64,000 nucleotides of DNA, from assembly GCA_963650915.1 (NCBI GenBank), contig CAVJMJ010000010.1, positions 1-64,000 on the forward strand, given 5' to 3'. Position 1 is the stretch's first letter, and the number at the start of each line of letters is the position of its first letter. Below are positions 34,183 to 44,000 of this stretch, one piece after another. A model generated the notes under the pieces. That model did no database searches and was not told the DNA's origin. It was given only the letters and a program-made list of their open reading frames with translations. A program made the translations under genes and the position numbers. The DNA is from UBA4636 sp963650915. Lineage in GTDB: Bacteria; Bacillota; Clostridia; Christensenellales; Borkfalkiaceae.

Positions 34183-37100
34183 TTATTTTTTTACCCAATT
34201 ATATGCGGTGATTTCTTCTTCTATGCTTTGAATTTGATTTTCGACTGACAATTTTGACTCGCTGTCGTAAAGCATAAACCTGAACGGCTTTTTACCCGCC
34301 GTGTAATAAAGATACTGAGTGTTGCTTTCGGCAAGATAACTTATATCGACCGAATAAGAATTTAACGGGGTAAAGTTTTCGTTTACGAAAGTAGTATCCA
34401 CCATGGAATAGTTTTTACCGCCCCCGAAATAAGCGATGGCACCGTTTACGTACTTTTTGCCGTCGTAACTCGAAACCATTTTACTACCCGTTTTTTCGGT
34501 GTAACTGTCGATAAGGCTACCTATATCGAGGTTAAAGTTCAAAATTTTGCCGACCTGACTGTCTTTGCCTTCAAGCAACGTATCGCTGTTTACAGAGGTT
34601 ATATCCTTCCAATCGTAAAATCTTACGTCGCCTTTAAGACGCAAAATTGCGGGATAGGAAGTACCGCCGACACCGCTCCAATCCTGGAACTTGTAGTTTT
34701 CACTGTAATCCCAACCGTTCAAAACGAGTCCGCCGAACATCGTGTCAAGCCCTATCGAGAAAAGCCCTGCGGCATGGAAGACGCTGTTTTCTATCGTTAC
34801 GTCGGTCGCTACGAATTCATTGTAAAAGGCTTGATTATTTAAATTATCGTCCTCGACGTGATAAGTAGTGCCGTCCGATCCGACTAAATCGGGCGATGCG
34901 TTACTCCAATAGCTTTCGGCAATAGTAGCGTAATTTTGCTTGTTAAGGTAATTCCCTCCGCTGACGGGCGTCATTTTTTTGATGACGTTAGAACCTATTT
35001 TCATAATAAATTCTCGTGCGTAAGACAAAATGCAGTTGTTGACCGTGACGTGTGTTCTACCCGTCGAAGAATTCCAATTTTCGCTTTTAACGTTGGATCT
35101 ACCGAAGATTCTTACTGCCGTTCTGCCGTTATTCACCCTCGAATAGGACAAATTGACGTTATCGCCGGCGATTTCGAGCACGGTACCGCAATAATCGAGT
35201 TTGGTTATGTCTGCGTTGTCGTTGTCGTTCTTTAAAGAGGAATCCGAACAACCTTTGAGTTCTACGTTGGTAACGGTTATTCCGTCTTTTTCAATATAGA
35301 AAATAATGCTGTCTTGGGATTTTACCGCCAAGTTGCTGTCGCTTGCCGATACTTTATATCTGACGAGGTCTATAGGTCCGCGGTAAATTCTGTCGTTGAA
35401 TTTTACGTAATAAAGGGTGGTAAGGCAATCCGCGTCCACGATATACCCGTTGCCGTAAAGGTCGTTTTTAAGATTTAAAGCGCAACGAATTTTACTGTTG
35501 TCTACGCTACCTATATTTTTATAATAAGTGTTGTCCGCCGTGCAGTTTATAAGGGTAGTGTATCTTTCTTGATACGCCTTGTAGTCAAAAGTATCGTAAT
35601 TAGTAACCGTTTTCAATTCGTCGCCGAGGCTTATAGAATTTTGCAACACGATTTTGTAATTTTCGTTTTTAGCGACGGCATATAATTGGTCGTCGTCGTA
35701 AACGTTTACGCCGTCTTTAATAACGTTGATTACCGTAGTCGCGCAAATGCCGTCGTACTGCAAACCGATTTTAGATAACTTTTCAATCGTCTCTTTGTCG
35801 TTCTTGACGGTAAGGGTAACCTTTCCGCCCTCGCCTGTTAAACATAATTTGCCATCTTTAACGGTGGCAATAGAATTATTGCTCGTCGTCCATTCGAGGT
35901 TTTGTTGAGAAGTCGTTTTATCGCCGTTATATAAAAGCCCGTTTATTTGAATGGCGGTATCCCCTCGCTTTTCAATGGAGCCGTTTACGTAATCGTAATA
36001 ACCCAAGGCAAATTCGCTGTCGAGGGCGTTTTTATCCACCGAAAGTTTACTGCCTTCCTTGTCTATGGGAAGTTCTTTTACTGGATTCAAAACTTCGACG
36101 GTAAGAGGTTCTATACCTGACGATGCGTCGTCGGATGACAAAACGAGTTCGTCGGTCAAAGCGTCGTATACGACGGTTTTAATGTGTGCGGTGCCTGCTT
36201 TCTTTGCTTCTATAGATAAAACGGTATCGTCCGTCGCTTCAGAATAAGCGCGTAAAACGCTTTCGTCATCGGACTTATATACGACGTAGTAAGTGCCTTT
36301 TTCAAGCCCTTTAATTTGAAGTTTTGCGTACTTAGTAGCTTGCTTTTTGAGTAATACCGCACCTGCGATATCGTCGTCGAATTTGGCTTTTATACTTCCG
36401 TCGTCTTCGGTTAAAGTAATCGTGCCGAGGGTAACCTCGTTACCGCTTTCTTTCATGACGACGTTTATTTTTAAGCCATCTTCCGGAACGAAGACTCCGC
36501 TTTTTATCTGTGCCGTAAAATCGATTCTTCCGCTTTCGATTTTAACGTCGGAAAGGGAAATTTTATCGACTTCGTAAGATAAATAAATCTCGTTTTCTCC
36601 TGCCGTTTCCTTGGTTTTTGTAAGATCGACGGTAACTTTATTACTTGCAAGTTTTTCGGCGTTTACGTCAAAGGAAAGTTCGGCTTTGCCGTTATATAAA
36701 CTTTCTTCTTTTTCCTTTAACCCCTCGCCGAAACTCATTATATCGTCGCCTTTCATCTTAACCTTTAAGGCGTAATCGAAAGAAAATTCTTTTTCGGTTA
36801 TAGTTCCGTCTTGGGATACTTCCAAGCCGTCGAAAGTGGCTTTGATTTTGCATTCGCCCTGTCTTAGCGCGGTAATTTTACCGTTAAGGGAAACTTGCGC
36901 AATTGTTTCGTCACTGCAAGAATAATCGAATTCTGCGTGGGTGGACGGCGAAAGATTTTCTATTTGGTCGGAGAAATTTATCGACTGACCTTCTTGTAAA
37001 GTCGTGCCGTCTCCTTTTAAAGATAAATCGGTTATAATCGGCTTATCGCTCGTGAAAACGAAGGTTACGGCGTCGCTTTTGCCTCCGTCTGCGTTAGCGG

Positions 37101-37428
37101 TGATTTTGACGTAACCGGTGGAAAGAGGTTTTACGGTGCCGAGTTTTGCATCGAGTAAAACAGATGCTTCCTTTTGCCCGTCAACGCCGTCTTTCGAAAA
37201 AGTAACGCTTTTGTTTTTTGCGTTATCGGGGTAAACGGTTGCGTTCAGTTTAATTTCGCCCGCCGACGAAATATCGACGAAGCGGATTTTTTCGCCTTCG
37301 ATTTCCACCGAAGACACGGGAATATTCACGATGGTTTCTGCCGTTTTTACCACCGTAGACGTAGTAAATATCAATAATAGCGGAATAACGAGTATAAGCG
37401 CTATGACTTTTGTTTTCATATCTTTCAT
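34183..37428 (-). CDS. Large secreted surface protein with BIG2 and beta-helix regions
   Basis: This 1081-residue protein has an N-terminal signal (VIALILVIPLLLIFTTSTVV). Ig-like/BIG2 repeats follow (LGTVKPLSTGYVKITANADG, AQVSLNGKITALRQGECKIK). From about residue 570 there is a parallel beta-helix-like region (GDNVNLSYSRVNNGRTAVRI). No LPxTG or terminal TM is seen. Its ATG overlaps the ABC permease stop (ATGA), so exporter and surface protein are made together. It is a likely substrate or partner of that ABC system (inference). Confidence 0.75.
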   Translation of the reverse strand: MKDMKTKVIALILVIPLLLIFTTSTVVKTAETIVNIPVSSVEIEGEKIRFVDISSAGEIKLNATVYPDNAKNKSVTFSKDGVDGQKEASVLLDAKLGTVKPLSTGYVKITANADGGKSDAVTFVFTSDKPIITDLSLKGDGTTLQEGQSINFSDQIENLSPSTHAEFDYSCSDETIAQVSLNGKITALRQGECKIKATFDGLEVSQDGTITEKEFSFDYALKVKMKGDDIMSFGEGLKEKEESLYNGKAELSFDVNAEKLASNKVTVDLTKTKETAGENEIYLSYEVDKISLSDVKIESGRIDFTAQIKSGVFVPEDGLKINVVMKESGNEVTLGTITLTEDDGSIKAKFDDDIAGAVLLKKQATKYAKLQIKGLEKGTYYVVYKSDDESVLRAYSEATDDTVLSIEAKKAGTAHIKTVVYDALTDELVLSSDDASSGIEPLTVEVLNPVKELPIDKEGSKLSVDKNALDSEFALGYYDYVNGSIEKRGDTAIQINGLLYNGDKTTSQQNLEWTTSNNSIATVKDGKLCLTGEGGKVTLTVKNDKETIEKLSKIGLQYDGICATTVINVIKDGVNVYDDDQLYAVAKNENYKIVLQNSISLGDELKTVTNYDTFDYKAYQERYTTLINCTADNTYYKNIGSVDNSKIRCALNLKNDLYGNGYIVDADCLTTLYYVKFNDRIYRGPIDLVRYKVSASDSNLAVKSQDSIIFYIEKDGITVTNVELKGCSDSSLKNDNDNADITKLDYCGTVLEIAGDNVNLSYSRVNNGRTAVRIFGRSNVKSENWNSSTGRTHVTVNNCILSYAREFIMKIGSNVIKKMTPVSGGNYLNKQNYATIAESYWSNASPDLVGSDGTTYHVEDDNLNNQAFYNEFVATDVTIENSVFHAAGLFSIGLDTMFGGLVLNGWDYSENYKFQDWSGVGGTSYPAILRLKGDVRFYDWKDITSVNSDTLLEGKDSQVGKILNFNLDIGSLIDSYTEKTGSKMVSSYDGKKYVNGAIAYFGGGKNYSMVDTTFVNENFTPLNSYSVDISYLAESNTQYLYYTAGKKPFRFMLYDSESKLSVENQIQSIEEEITAYNWVKK

Positions 37429-39089
37429 AACTTACAACCCGAGGAATAATAGGCTTCCTTCAATCCTTTTTTAAGATAGCAATAGGATGCGAAAAACAGT
37501 ACGAGCGAAACGAGTAAGCAAAAGGACGACGAAAGAAGCGTCGAAACCGTTTTGGATAGGTAAAGTCCGCTTACCGCCGATATCAAAAGTGCGCCGACGC
37601 CCATAATAAGTGCGGCTATAATACCGATAACGGCTAATTCGCTGACGTTTTTGCCCTGAACGACGTTTTCCGTCGAAGATAAATCGTCGGGGGATTTCAA
37701 GTCTTTTTTGGTTGCGAAAGCAACTTCCGCAAAGGACAACAGTCCTGCGGATAAAAAGACGAATAAGCCCTCCAAAAGGGTGATATCTCCCGTGCAAAGT
37801 AGAACGATTACGCTTGCCAAAACGGATATAAGCGAAACCGCCATACAGAAAATTATTTTTGCGTAAATTATGGTTTCGGCTTTTACGGGCAAAGTTTTAA
37901 AGATACCCGTCATATTGCCGTCACGCGAAATATTGGTGGTACAAAAAGTGTTCGTAAGCACCATAAAGGTTGCTATTACGAAAACGGAAAGACCGAAATT
38001 GCAATCGATGACGGTTAGTTTTTCGGTCATTTTTTTCATTAAGTCGACGCAAACGTAGACCATTAACGGTAGCGTAAAGGTAGTTGCGAAATATGAAAAT
38101 GCATAAGAAGGCGTGCGCAAAATTACCAAAAATTCCTTTAAAATAAGGGAATTTATAGGCGAATGCATTTTTGCCGTTTTGCGTTTTTTGCCGAAAGCCT
38201 TCATATCGCCTTCCATTTTGCGTTGCAAAACACCGTTAAAGACGGCGCGGATGACGAAAAACGTAATGGCACCCGACACTAAGCAGGTACCCGTTAAGCC
38301 TAAAAGCGACAAAAGAACGTTTTTGCCGAAGCAAACCGAGGACAAAAAATTTATTGGGTATGATTTTTCGGCAAAAGCCGTAATCATATTGACGTTTTTG
38401 CGCTCGAACACGTAATTTATATCGCCGGTGTTCAATAAATCGCTTAAAACCCTCAAAAACAAGCCGTAAATCCAAAAGCCGACGGCTATTACGACGACGT
38501 ATAATAATAGGTGAAGGATGAATTTTCTTTCAACGAAGCGCATCACCTTTAAAAAGGGTACGGAAATAAGCGAGGCTATCGCGCACGACAAAAGGGGCGC
38601 GGTAAAGAGATTGATTATGCCGAAAAGCCAATAATTAAAACCGCCTGCAAACTCCGAATAAACGTCGATTATAATTTGTGCGGGAAGCAAAATAAGAATA
38701 CACGAAACCACTTGCGAGCCGTAAATTTTTATAAGTTTATAGGCAAAAATTTCGCCCGAGGAAATTGGCTGACACATTAAGACTTCTACGTCCTTTGTGT
38801 CCACGGTGGTCGAGTAGATTTTTCTTGCGCCCAAGATAACGTTAAGCAAAATTACGGCGGCGTAAACGACGGTTAAAAGTTCGTAAGCGCGTTTAGACCC
38901 CTCAATTTCACTTTCGCCGAAAACGGCATTAAGATAGCCCTTGGTAAAGCGACAAAAAACGAAGGCAAAAGCCCCGTAAACTATGGCTATAAGCAAGACA
39001 CCGCAAATAGCCGAAAAGACTTTACCGCTATCCTTACCAATGCCCCTAATGCGGAAGTCTTTTTTAAGTAACAACAGAACGTTTTTCAT
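37425..39089 (-). CDS. ABC transporter permease
   Basis: This 554-residue protein has about 10-12 hydrophobic segments (VFSAICGVLLIAIVYGAFAF, LPLMVYVCVDLMKK, LAVIGIIAALIMGVGALLIS). It resembles ABC-2-type exporter permeases. It is 12 bp downstream of the ATPase gene and overlaps the surface-protein gene by 4 bp. The substrate is unknown. Confidence 0.83.
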   Translation of the reverse strand: MKNVLLLLKKDFRIRGIGKDSGKVFSAICGVLLIAIVYGAFAFVFCRFTKGYLNAVFGESEIEGSKRAYELLTVVYAAVILLNVILGARKIYSTTVDTKDVEVLMCQPISSGEIFAYKLIKIYGSQVVSCILILLPAQIIIDVYSEFAGGFNYWLFGIINLFTAPLLSCAIASLISVPFLKVMRFVERKFILHLLLYVVVIAVGFWIYGLFLRVLSDLLNTGDINYVFERKNVNMITAFAEKSYPINFLSSVCFGKNVLLSLLGLTGTCLVSGAITFFVIRAVFNGVLQRKMEGDMKAFGKKRKTAKMHSPINSLILKEFLVILRTPSYAFSYFATTFTLPLMVYVCVDLMKKMTEKLTVIDCNFGLSVFVIATFMVLTNTFCTTNISRDGNMTGIFKTLPVKAETIIYAKIIFCMAVSLISVLASVIVLLCTGDITLLEGLFVFLSAGLLSFAEVAFATKKDLKSPDDLSSTENVVQGKNVSELAVIGIIAALIMGVGALLISAVSGLYLSKTVSTLLSSSFCLLVSLVLFFASYCYLKKGLKEAYYSSGCKL

Positions 39090-39101
39090 TTCAGACCTCG
39101 T

Positions 39102-39854
39102 TTAGTCCTCGATGAATCTGTCGATAAAGACTTCTTCAAGACTCTTTTGGGGATTATTTTTCTTAAACTCGGCGATGTCGATGTTTTCGATGATGGTACC
39201 GTTATTGATGATGTAAGCGCGGTCGCAGGTTTTTTCGACGGCGTCGAGGTTATGCGAAGAGTACAAAACGGTATTGCCGAGTGACTTGTAATATTTCATG
39301 TAATCGCGCAACGCCTTACTCGTTTGCGGGTCGAGCCCGGTTAAAGGCTCGTCCAAAATCCAAAGTTTGGGGCGGTGAATAAGCGATGCCATAATGCAGA
39401 TTTTTTGACGCATGCCGTGGGAATAAGAAGCGATCATATCGTCGATTTTTTCGCCGAGTTTGAAAATCTTCTGCATTTCGTCGATGCGTTGTTGTCTTAA
39501 ATCAATAGGTGTTTGGTGCAAATCGGCTATAAAATTTATATATTCGTAACCCGTCATTTTATCGAACATAGCGCGATTGTCTGGCACGTAACCGATATTT
39601 TTTTTAGCAGAAACGGGGTCTTTCAAAATATCGTAACCGCAAACGGTGATAGTCCCCTCGTCGTACGGAAAAAAGCCCGTAAGGCATTTGATTGTAGTTG
39701 ATTTACCTGCACCGTTTTTCCCCAATAGCCCTACGGTTTCGCCCGCAAAGCATTCGATATCGATGTTTTTAATAGCGTAATCGGCGGCTTTTTTATAGCG
39801 TTTGCAAAGCCCCTTGATTTCCACTATTTTTTCCTTGTCGTTTAAATTTTCCAT
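39102..39854 (-). CDS. ABC transporter ATP-binding protein
   Basis: This 250-residue nucleotide-binding subunit has Walker A GLLGKNGAGKSTT, signature YSHGMRQK, Walker B LWILDEPLTGLDP and the H-loop SSHNLDAVE. It is of the ABC-2 exporter (CcmA-like) type. It is first in the operon with the permease and the large surface protein. The hairpin array lies upstream. Confidence 0.94.
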   Translation of the reverse strand: MENLNDKEKIVEIKGLCKRYKKAADYAIKNIDIECFAGETVGLLGKNGAGKSTTIKCLTGFFPYDEGTITVCGYDILKDPVSAKKNIGYVPDNRAMFDKMTGYEYINFIADLHQTPIDLRQQRIDEMQKIFKLGEKIDDMIASYSHGMRQKICIMASLIHRPKLWILDEPLTGLDPQTSKALRDYMKYYKSLGNTVLYSSHNLDAVEKTCDRAYIINNGTIIENIDIAEFKKNNPQKSLEEVFIDRFIED

Positions 39855-40021
39855 TCTGAATTCCTTTTCATGTACGCCCGATTTAATAAATTGAACCCCG
39901 CTTAGACAAATTACGTAACGATTTATGATAAAGTACGTAAGAATTTAAGCGGTTTTAAATCAATAAATTAATAGCGATTAAATTTTGCGCGCCACAAATA
40001 TAGAAAAAGCGCGACTTTTTT

Positions 40022-40331
40022 GCACCCGTTTTGGTAAACGAGCGACTTTTTTTATGCGCCCGTTTTGGTTATTTGGGCGTAAAATTTTTTTGCGCCCGAA
40101 TTATTAGACAAGCGTAAAATTTTTTTATGCTCGAATTATTAGACGAGCGTAAAATTTTTTTGCGCTCGAATTATTAGACGAGCGTAAAATTTTTTTGCGC
40201 TCGAATTATTAGACGAGCGTAAAATTTTTTTGCGCTCGAATTATTAGACGAGCGTAAAATTTTTTTGCGCTCGAATTATTAGACGAGCGTAAAATTTTTT
40301 TGCGCTCGAATTATTAGACGAGCGGTTTTTT
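40022..40331 (+). repeat. Tandem array of about 9 hairpin units, 34-36 bp each
   Basis: Units begin at 40022, 40056, 40092, 40127, 40162, 40197, 40232, 40267 and 40302. The typical unit contains CGCTCG AATTATTAGA CGAGCG, then TAAAATTTTTTT. Stem plus T-tract reads as a terminator on the plus strand, antisense to the flanking genes. The first units are diverged and the middle ones nearly identical. Confidence 0.9.
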
Positions 40332-40375
40332 TATGCGCCGTTTTGCCGAAAAACGGCTAAAAAAAGCGCGGTTTA

Positions 40376-40426
40376 AAATAAGACATTCGGGGGCGAAATA
40401 AATTTCGTCCCCTTTTCGTCTTATTT
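40376..40426 (-). terminator. Terminator of the adhesin-lipoprotein operon
   Basis: AAATAAGAC/GTCTTATTT outer arms enclose a GGGGACGAAA/TTTCGCCCCC-type inner stem. Confidence 0.65.
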
Positions 40427-40456
40427 GACTATGTTTTTATTGCCTACGCTATCGGC

Positions 40457-41038
40457 TTAATAGCCGATAGTGAGGGAGATTTTGGCGTTGAAGCCGTCGA
40501 TGGTGTAAGTAAGTTCAAAACCGATGGGCTTACCGTCGTTAAAGGTGGCGTAAGCCTGAGGGTTAACGACTCTTTCAGCCTCGGCTTCGGTTAGCGAGAA
40601 CATATTTACAAGCCCCGTTTTGTTGGGTTTAAAGGATGCAACGGTATTAATATCCTGCGTAAGTTCGCAGTCGCCGTCGATGTTATCCTGTTTGATTTCC
40701 TTCATTTTGGGGAAGTAAACGTCGGTATTTGACGTATAAGTTTTGGTTTCCTTATTGGTAACGTACAAATCGCCGGTGCTGTCCTCGTTAAGTTTTTGGG
40801 CAGAGATTTCCACCGTCAAAGTGCCGTTATTCAAGGTATACGTCGTTTCGGTTTTGGAAACCGAGGTCGAGCCGTCAAAAAGTTCGACGGTATATTTTGC
40901 GTTATTATAGCCGGAAGCGTTATTTATCCAATCGTTAACGTCCTTGAGGTAAACGTTGTTGTCGTTAAAACAACCGGTCATAAAAAACGATGACAAGATT
41001 ACGAGCGATAAAATCGCCGAAAGTAATGATTTTTTCAT
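40457..41038 (-). CDS. Small lipoprotein of unknown function
   Basis: The signal peptide has lipobox FMTGCFN (C about residue 23). The mature part, about 170 residues, is rich in beta strands (YTVELFDGSTSVSKTETTYT, FELTYTIDGFNAKISLTIGY). AGGAGG precedes the ATG. It is 10 bp after the giant adhesin gene, so it is cotranscribed and may act with it. The stop codon lies in the loop of a perfect hairpin (CTATCGGC-TATTAA-GCCGATAG, 40450-40471). Confidence 0.75.
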   Translation of the reverse strand: MKKSLLSAILSLVILSSFFMTGCFNDNNVYLKDVNDWINNASGYNNAKYTVELFDGSTSVSKTETTYTLNNGTLTVEISAQKLNEDSTGDLYVTNKETKTYTSNTDVYFPKMKEIKQDNIDGDCELTQDINTVASFKPNKTGLVNMFSLTEAEAERVVNPQAYATFNDGKPIGFELTYTIDGFNAKISLTIGY

Positions 41039-41048
41039 AATTTACCTC

Positions 41049-44000
41049 CTATTTAACTAAAATCATTTTGAGTGCGGACAAAATCGAAATAAGCAAACCG
41101 CCGATAACCGCACTTAACATGCTGTTATAAGTCTTTTGAACGACCGTGTCGGCAGTGTTGACCTTTTGGGTGTAAGCCGTCCACAAGCCTTTGTAACTCG
41201 TGACTGCGTCGGAGCATTTTTCGAGCGTGCTTTCGACCTTTACGGAGTTGAGGTTTTCCCTGATACCGATGAGTAAGCCGAGTTTTTGCGAATCTTCTGC
41301 CGTTTCGTAAGAAGCGAGCGACGCATAAACCTTTTCCATGTAAGATACGGTTGCGTATTTAGCGTCTAAATCTTCCAAAGCAGAAGTCCAGGCTTCGTTG
41401 TCTGCTATCTGCCATTTATCCGATTCGGAAAGGTTATCCGAAAGCGTCTTAGCCTCTTTGATTTTGTTGAGGTAATTTTTACCGGTCAATTCGTTTGCGG
41501 AGTCTACGGTGTCGGTAATTGCTTTAACGTTAGCCAAAGCGTTTTTGACGAGGTAGAATTCCACAGACGTTTCGCCCTTGTAGTTTTCATCGTCAACGGT
41601 GGCGGTAACTTTGTATTTACCCAAAGTGCTTAATTCGGTAACTGCTTTTCCGTCTACCAAGTAAGACAATACGGTAGCGACGTCATAGCCTTCGACCGAT
41701 GCGCTTACGGCAATGTCTGCACGGTAAACCAAATAGTTCTTATCGCCTTTGTTGATAGTAACGTTATCGGAAATGTCTTTCTTTTCGACGGTTACGGTGT
41801 ACTCGGTTTGAACGCCCGATTTAAACTCGTAAGCAGATTTGTTGACGATTTCGATGACCATCTTGTATGCGCCTGCGTTGACGACGGAAGTTACTTCTTG
41901 ACCGTCGGCGTCGTAATATTTGGCGCGGAAGGTGTTTTCGGTCGCACTTTCCAATGCGCCGACGACGTTCTTAAGCGAGAAGGCTTTAACTTCTTCACCG
42001 CTGTAAACGTAATTCAAAACTAAATCCTTGAAGGAAATTTGCGGAAGGGTTACCGTCAAAGTACCGTTTTCAACGGTTACGTCGTAGTTGTCGTTACTAT
42101 AGGTTGCCGAAACTACGTGTCTGCCACCGCAGAATACCTTAAAGAAGTTTTCGCTGTTAAGTGTGTCGTTGTTTATCGTAACGAAAGTTTGAACGTTCAA
42201 GCTGTCGCCCGAAACTACGTTTTCGGTAATATAACCGTCTTTAATCAAAGCGTAAATATCAGACCACTTAGCGGTGTTGTCGGTAGACTTATCGGAAACG
42301 ACGATTTTAGCCGTGCGCTTACCGATAGTGTAAACCGAGTTATTTGTTTTGGTGTATTGAACTTTAACGTTGTAGTTATCGTTGCTTAAAACTTCCGCCG
42401 TAATCTTATAAGTGCCTACGTTTTCGCCTTCCTCTCTCGAAACTTTAACGATGCTTGCAAAGTTATCGGTAAAGGCAAAGGAGCCTGCTATAACCGACAA
42501 TTTGATTTCGCCGTCCTTATCGCCGTAAGTCTTGGAGCCGTCGGCAACGGACACGGTGATATCCTTAGCGGTAATCGTATAAGTGGCTTGAGTAAAGGTT
42601 ATGGTGTAGTTAGCGTCTTTATCTTCACCGCTGATTGCGTAAGTACCGACGTTTTCGCTCTGCGCTCTTGTAAGAAGGTATTTCAAATCTTCCAAACTAT
42701 CGCCGTTAGCCAAAACACCGCCGACGACTTCGGTTACAACGAGTGTTTCGTCTTTATCGCCGTAAACTTTGGTAAGAGATTTAACGTTAACGGTAATAGG
42801 TCTTTCGGTTACGGTGTAAGCACCTTCGTAACCCGTAAAGGTTATGCTGTAATTGTTGTTTAAGCCCTTGCAAGAAACGTCGTAAGCACCGACGTTTTTA
42901 GCGGTAACGGCAAGTTCGTACAAACTGTTCAAATTGTCGCCCGCGCCCAAAGTACCGCCTGTCAAAACAGCCGTGAGGTTAGCGAGTTCGTCGCCGTAAA
43001 CGCTGGTAGCCTTTTGAACTTCGAGAGTGATTTCGTTTGCTACTATTTCGTAAATTACATAAGCGTCGTTTGCGAGTTTGTAGTTATTCGCACTTGCACC
43101 GCTTATAGCGTCTGCATAAAGTTTGTAACTGCCTACGTTCTTGTTTTCCGAAGATTTATTGGAAACCGTAACTTCGTCCTGACCGATGAGGTTAGTCGCT
43201 ATAATTTCGGGAGCGATATAACTTCCGTTGTAAACGAGTTTACCATCTTTTGCTTCCAAGGTTAATTCTTTTTTGGAAACCTCGAAGTATTCGGAATAAC
43301 TTTCTTCTTCTACCTGAACTTTTACTTCGTAAGTACCTGCGTTCTTAATGGTAGGTTGCGATACGAAGGTAAATGCGTTAACTTTATCGCCTGTTTGAGT
43401 TATGGTTACCGAAACTTCGTAAGTTACGACCGTACCGTCGTAAATATGACTGTCTACGGTTTCGCCCTTGTTGTTCTTAAAGGTAACGGTTACCGTGTAG
43501 TAATCGTTATCGCCGACTACTTTGATATTGCCGTATTTATTGCAATACGAAGAATAGTTGTCGTTGTTTGCGATTGCTTCTATAACGTAACTTGCAACGT
43601 CGAGTTGTTTGTTCAATTTGCCGGTAGCGTCGATAGTAGCAATTACATTACCGTCTGCGTCCAAAACGTTATAAGTAAGATTTGCATTGTCACTGCCGAC
43701 TAAGCCGACGACTTTTGCGTCTATATCCGTAACGTATTCGGAAGACTGTTTAATGTTTGCGTGGTCGGAAACGCTTATCGTAATCGATTTTTTGGTGATT
43801 TCGTAAGCATTTTCGCCGTTTACGAGTTCAATAATGTAGTAAGCGGTGAATTCCGTATTAACGGTTGCGGATACGTTGTAGTTACCGACCGTTGAACCCG
43901 CTACTCTTGAAAGAGTGTAAACGTCGGCTTCACTGTCGCCGTAAACAAGACCTTCGGTTGTTGCGGTTAACGCCTTTTCGTCTTCGCCGTAAACTACGGA

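Noticed and set aside
40022..40331. Possible CRISPR array or iteron origin.
   Set aside because: Units of 34-36 bp are almost identical with no unique spacers. No replication initiator gene is near.
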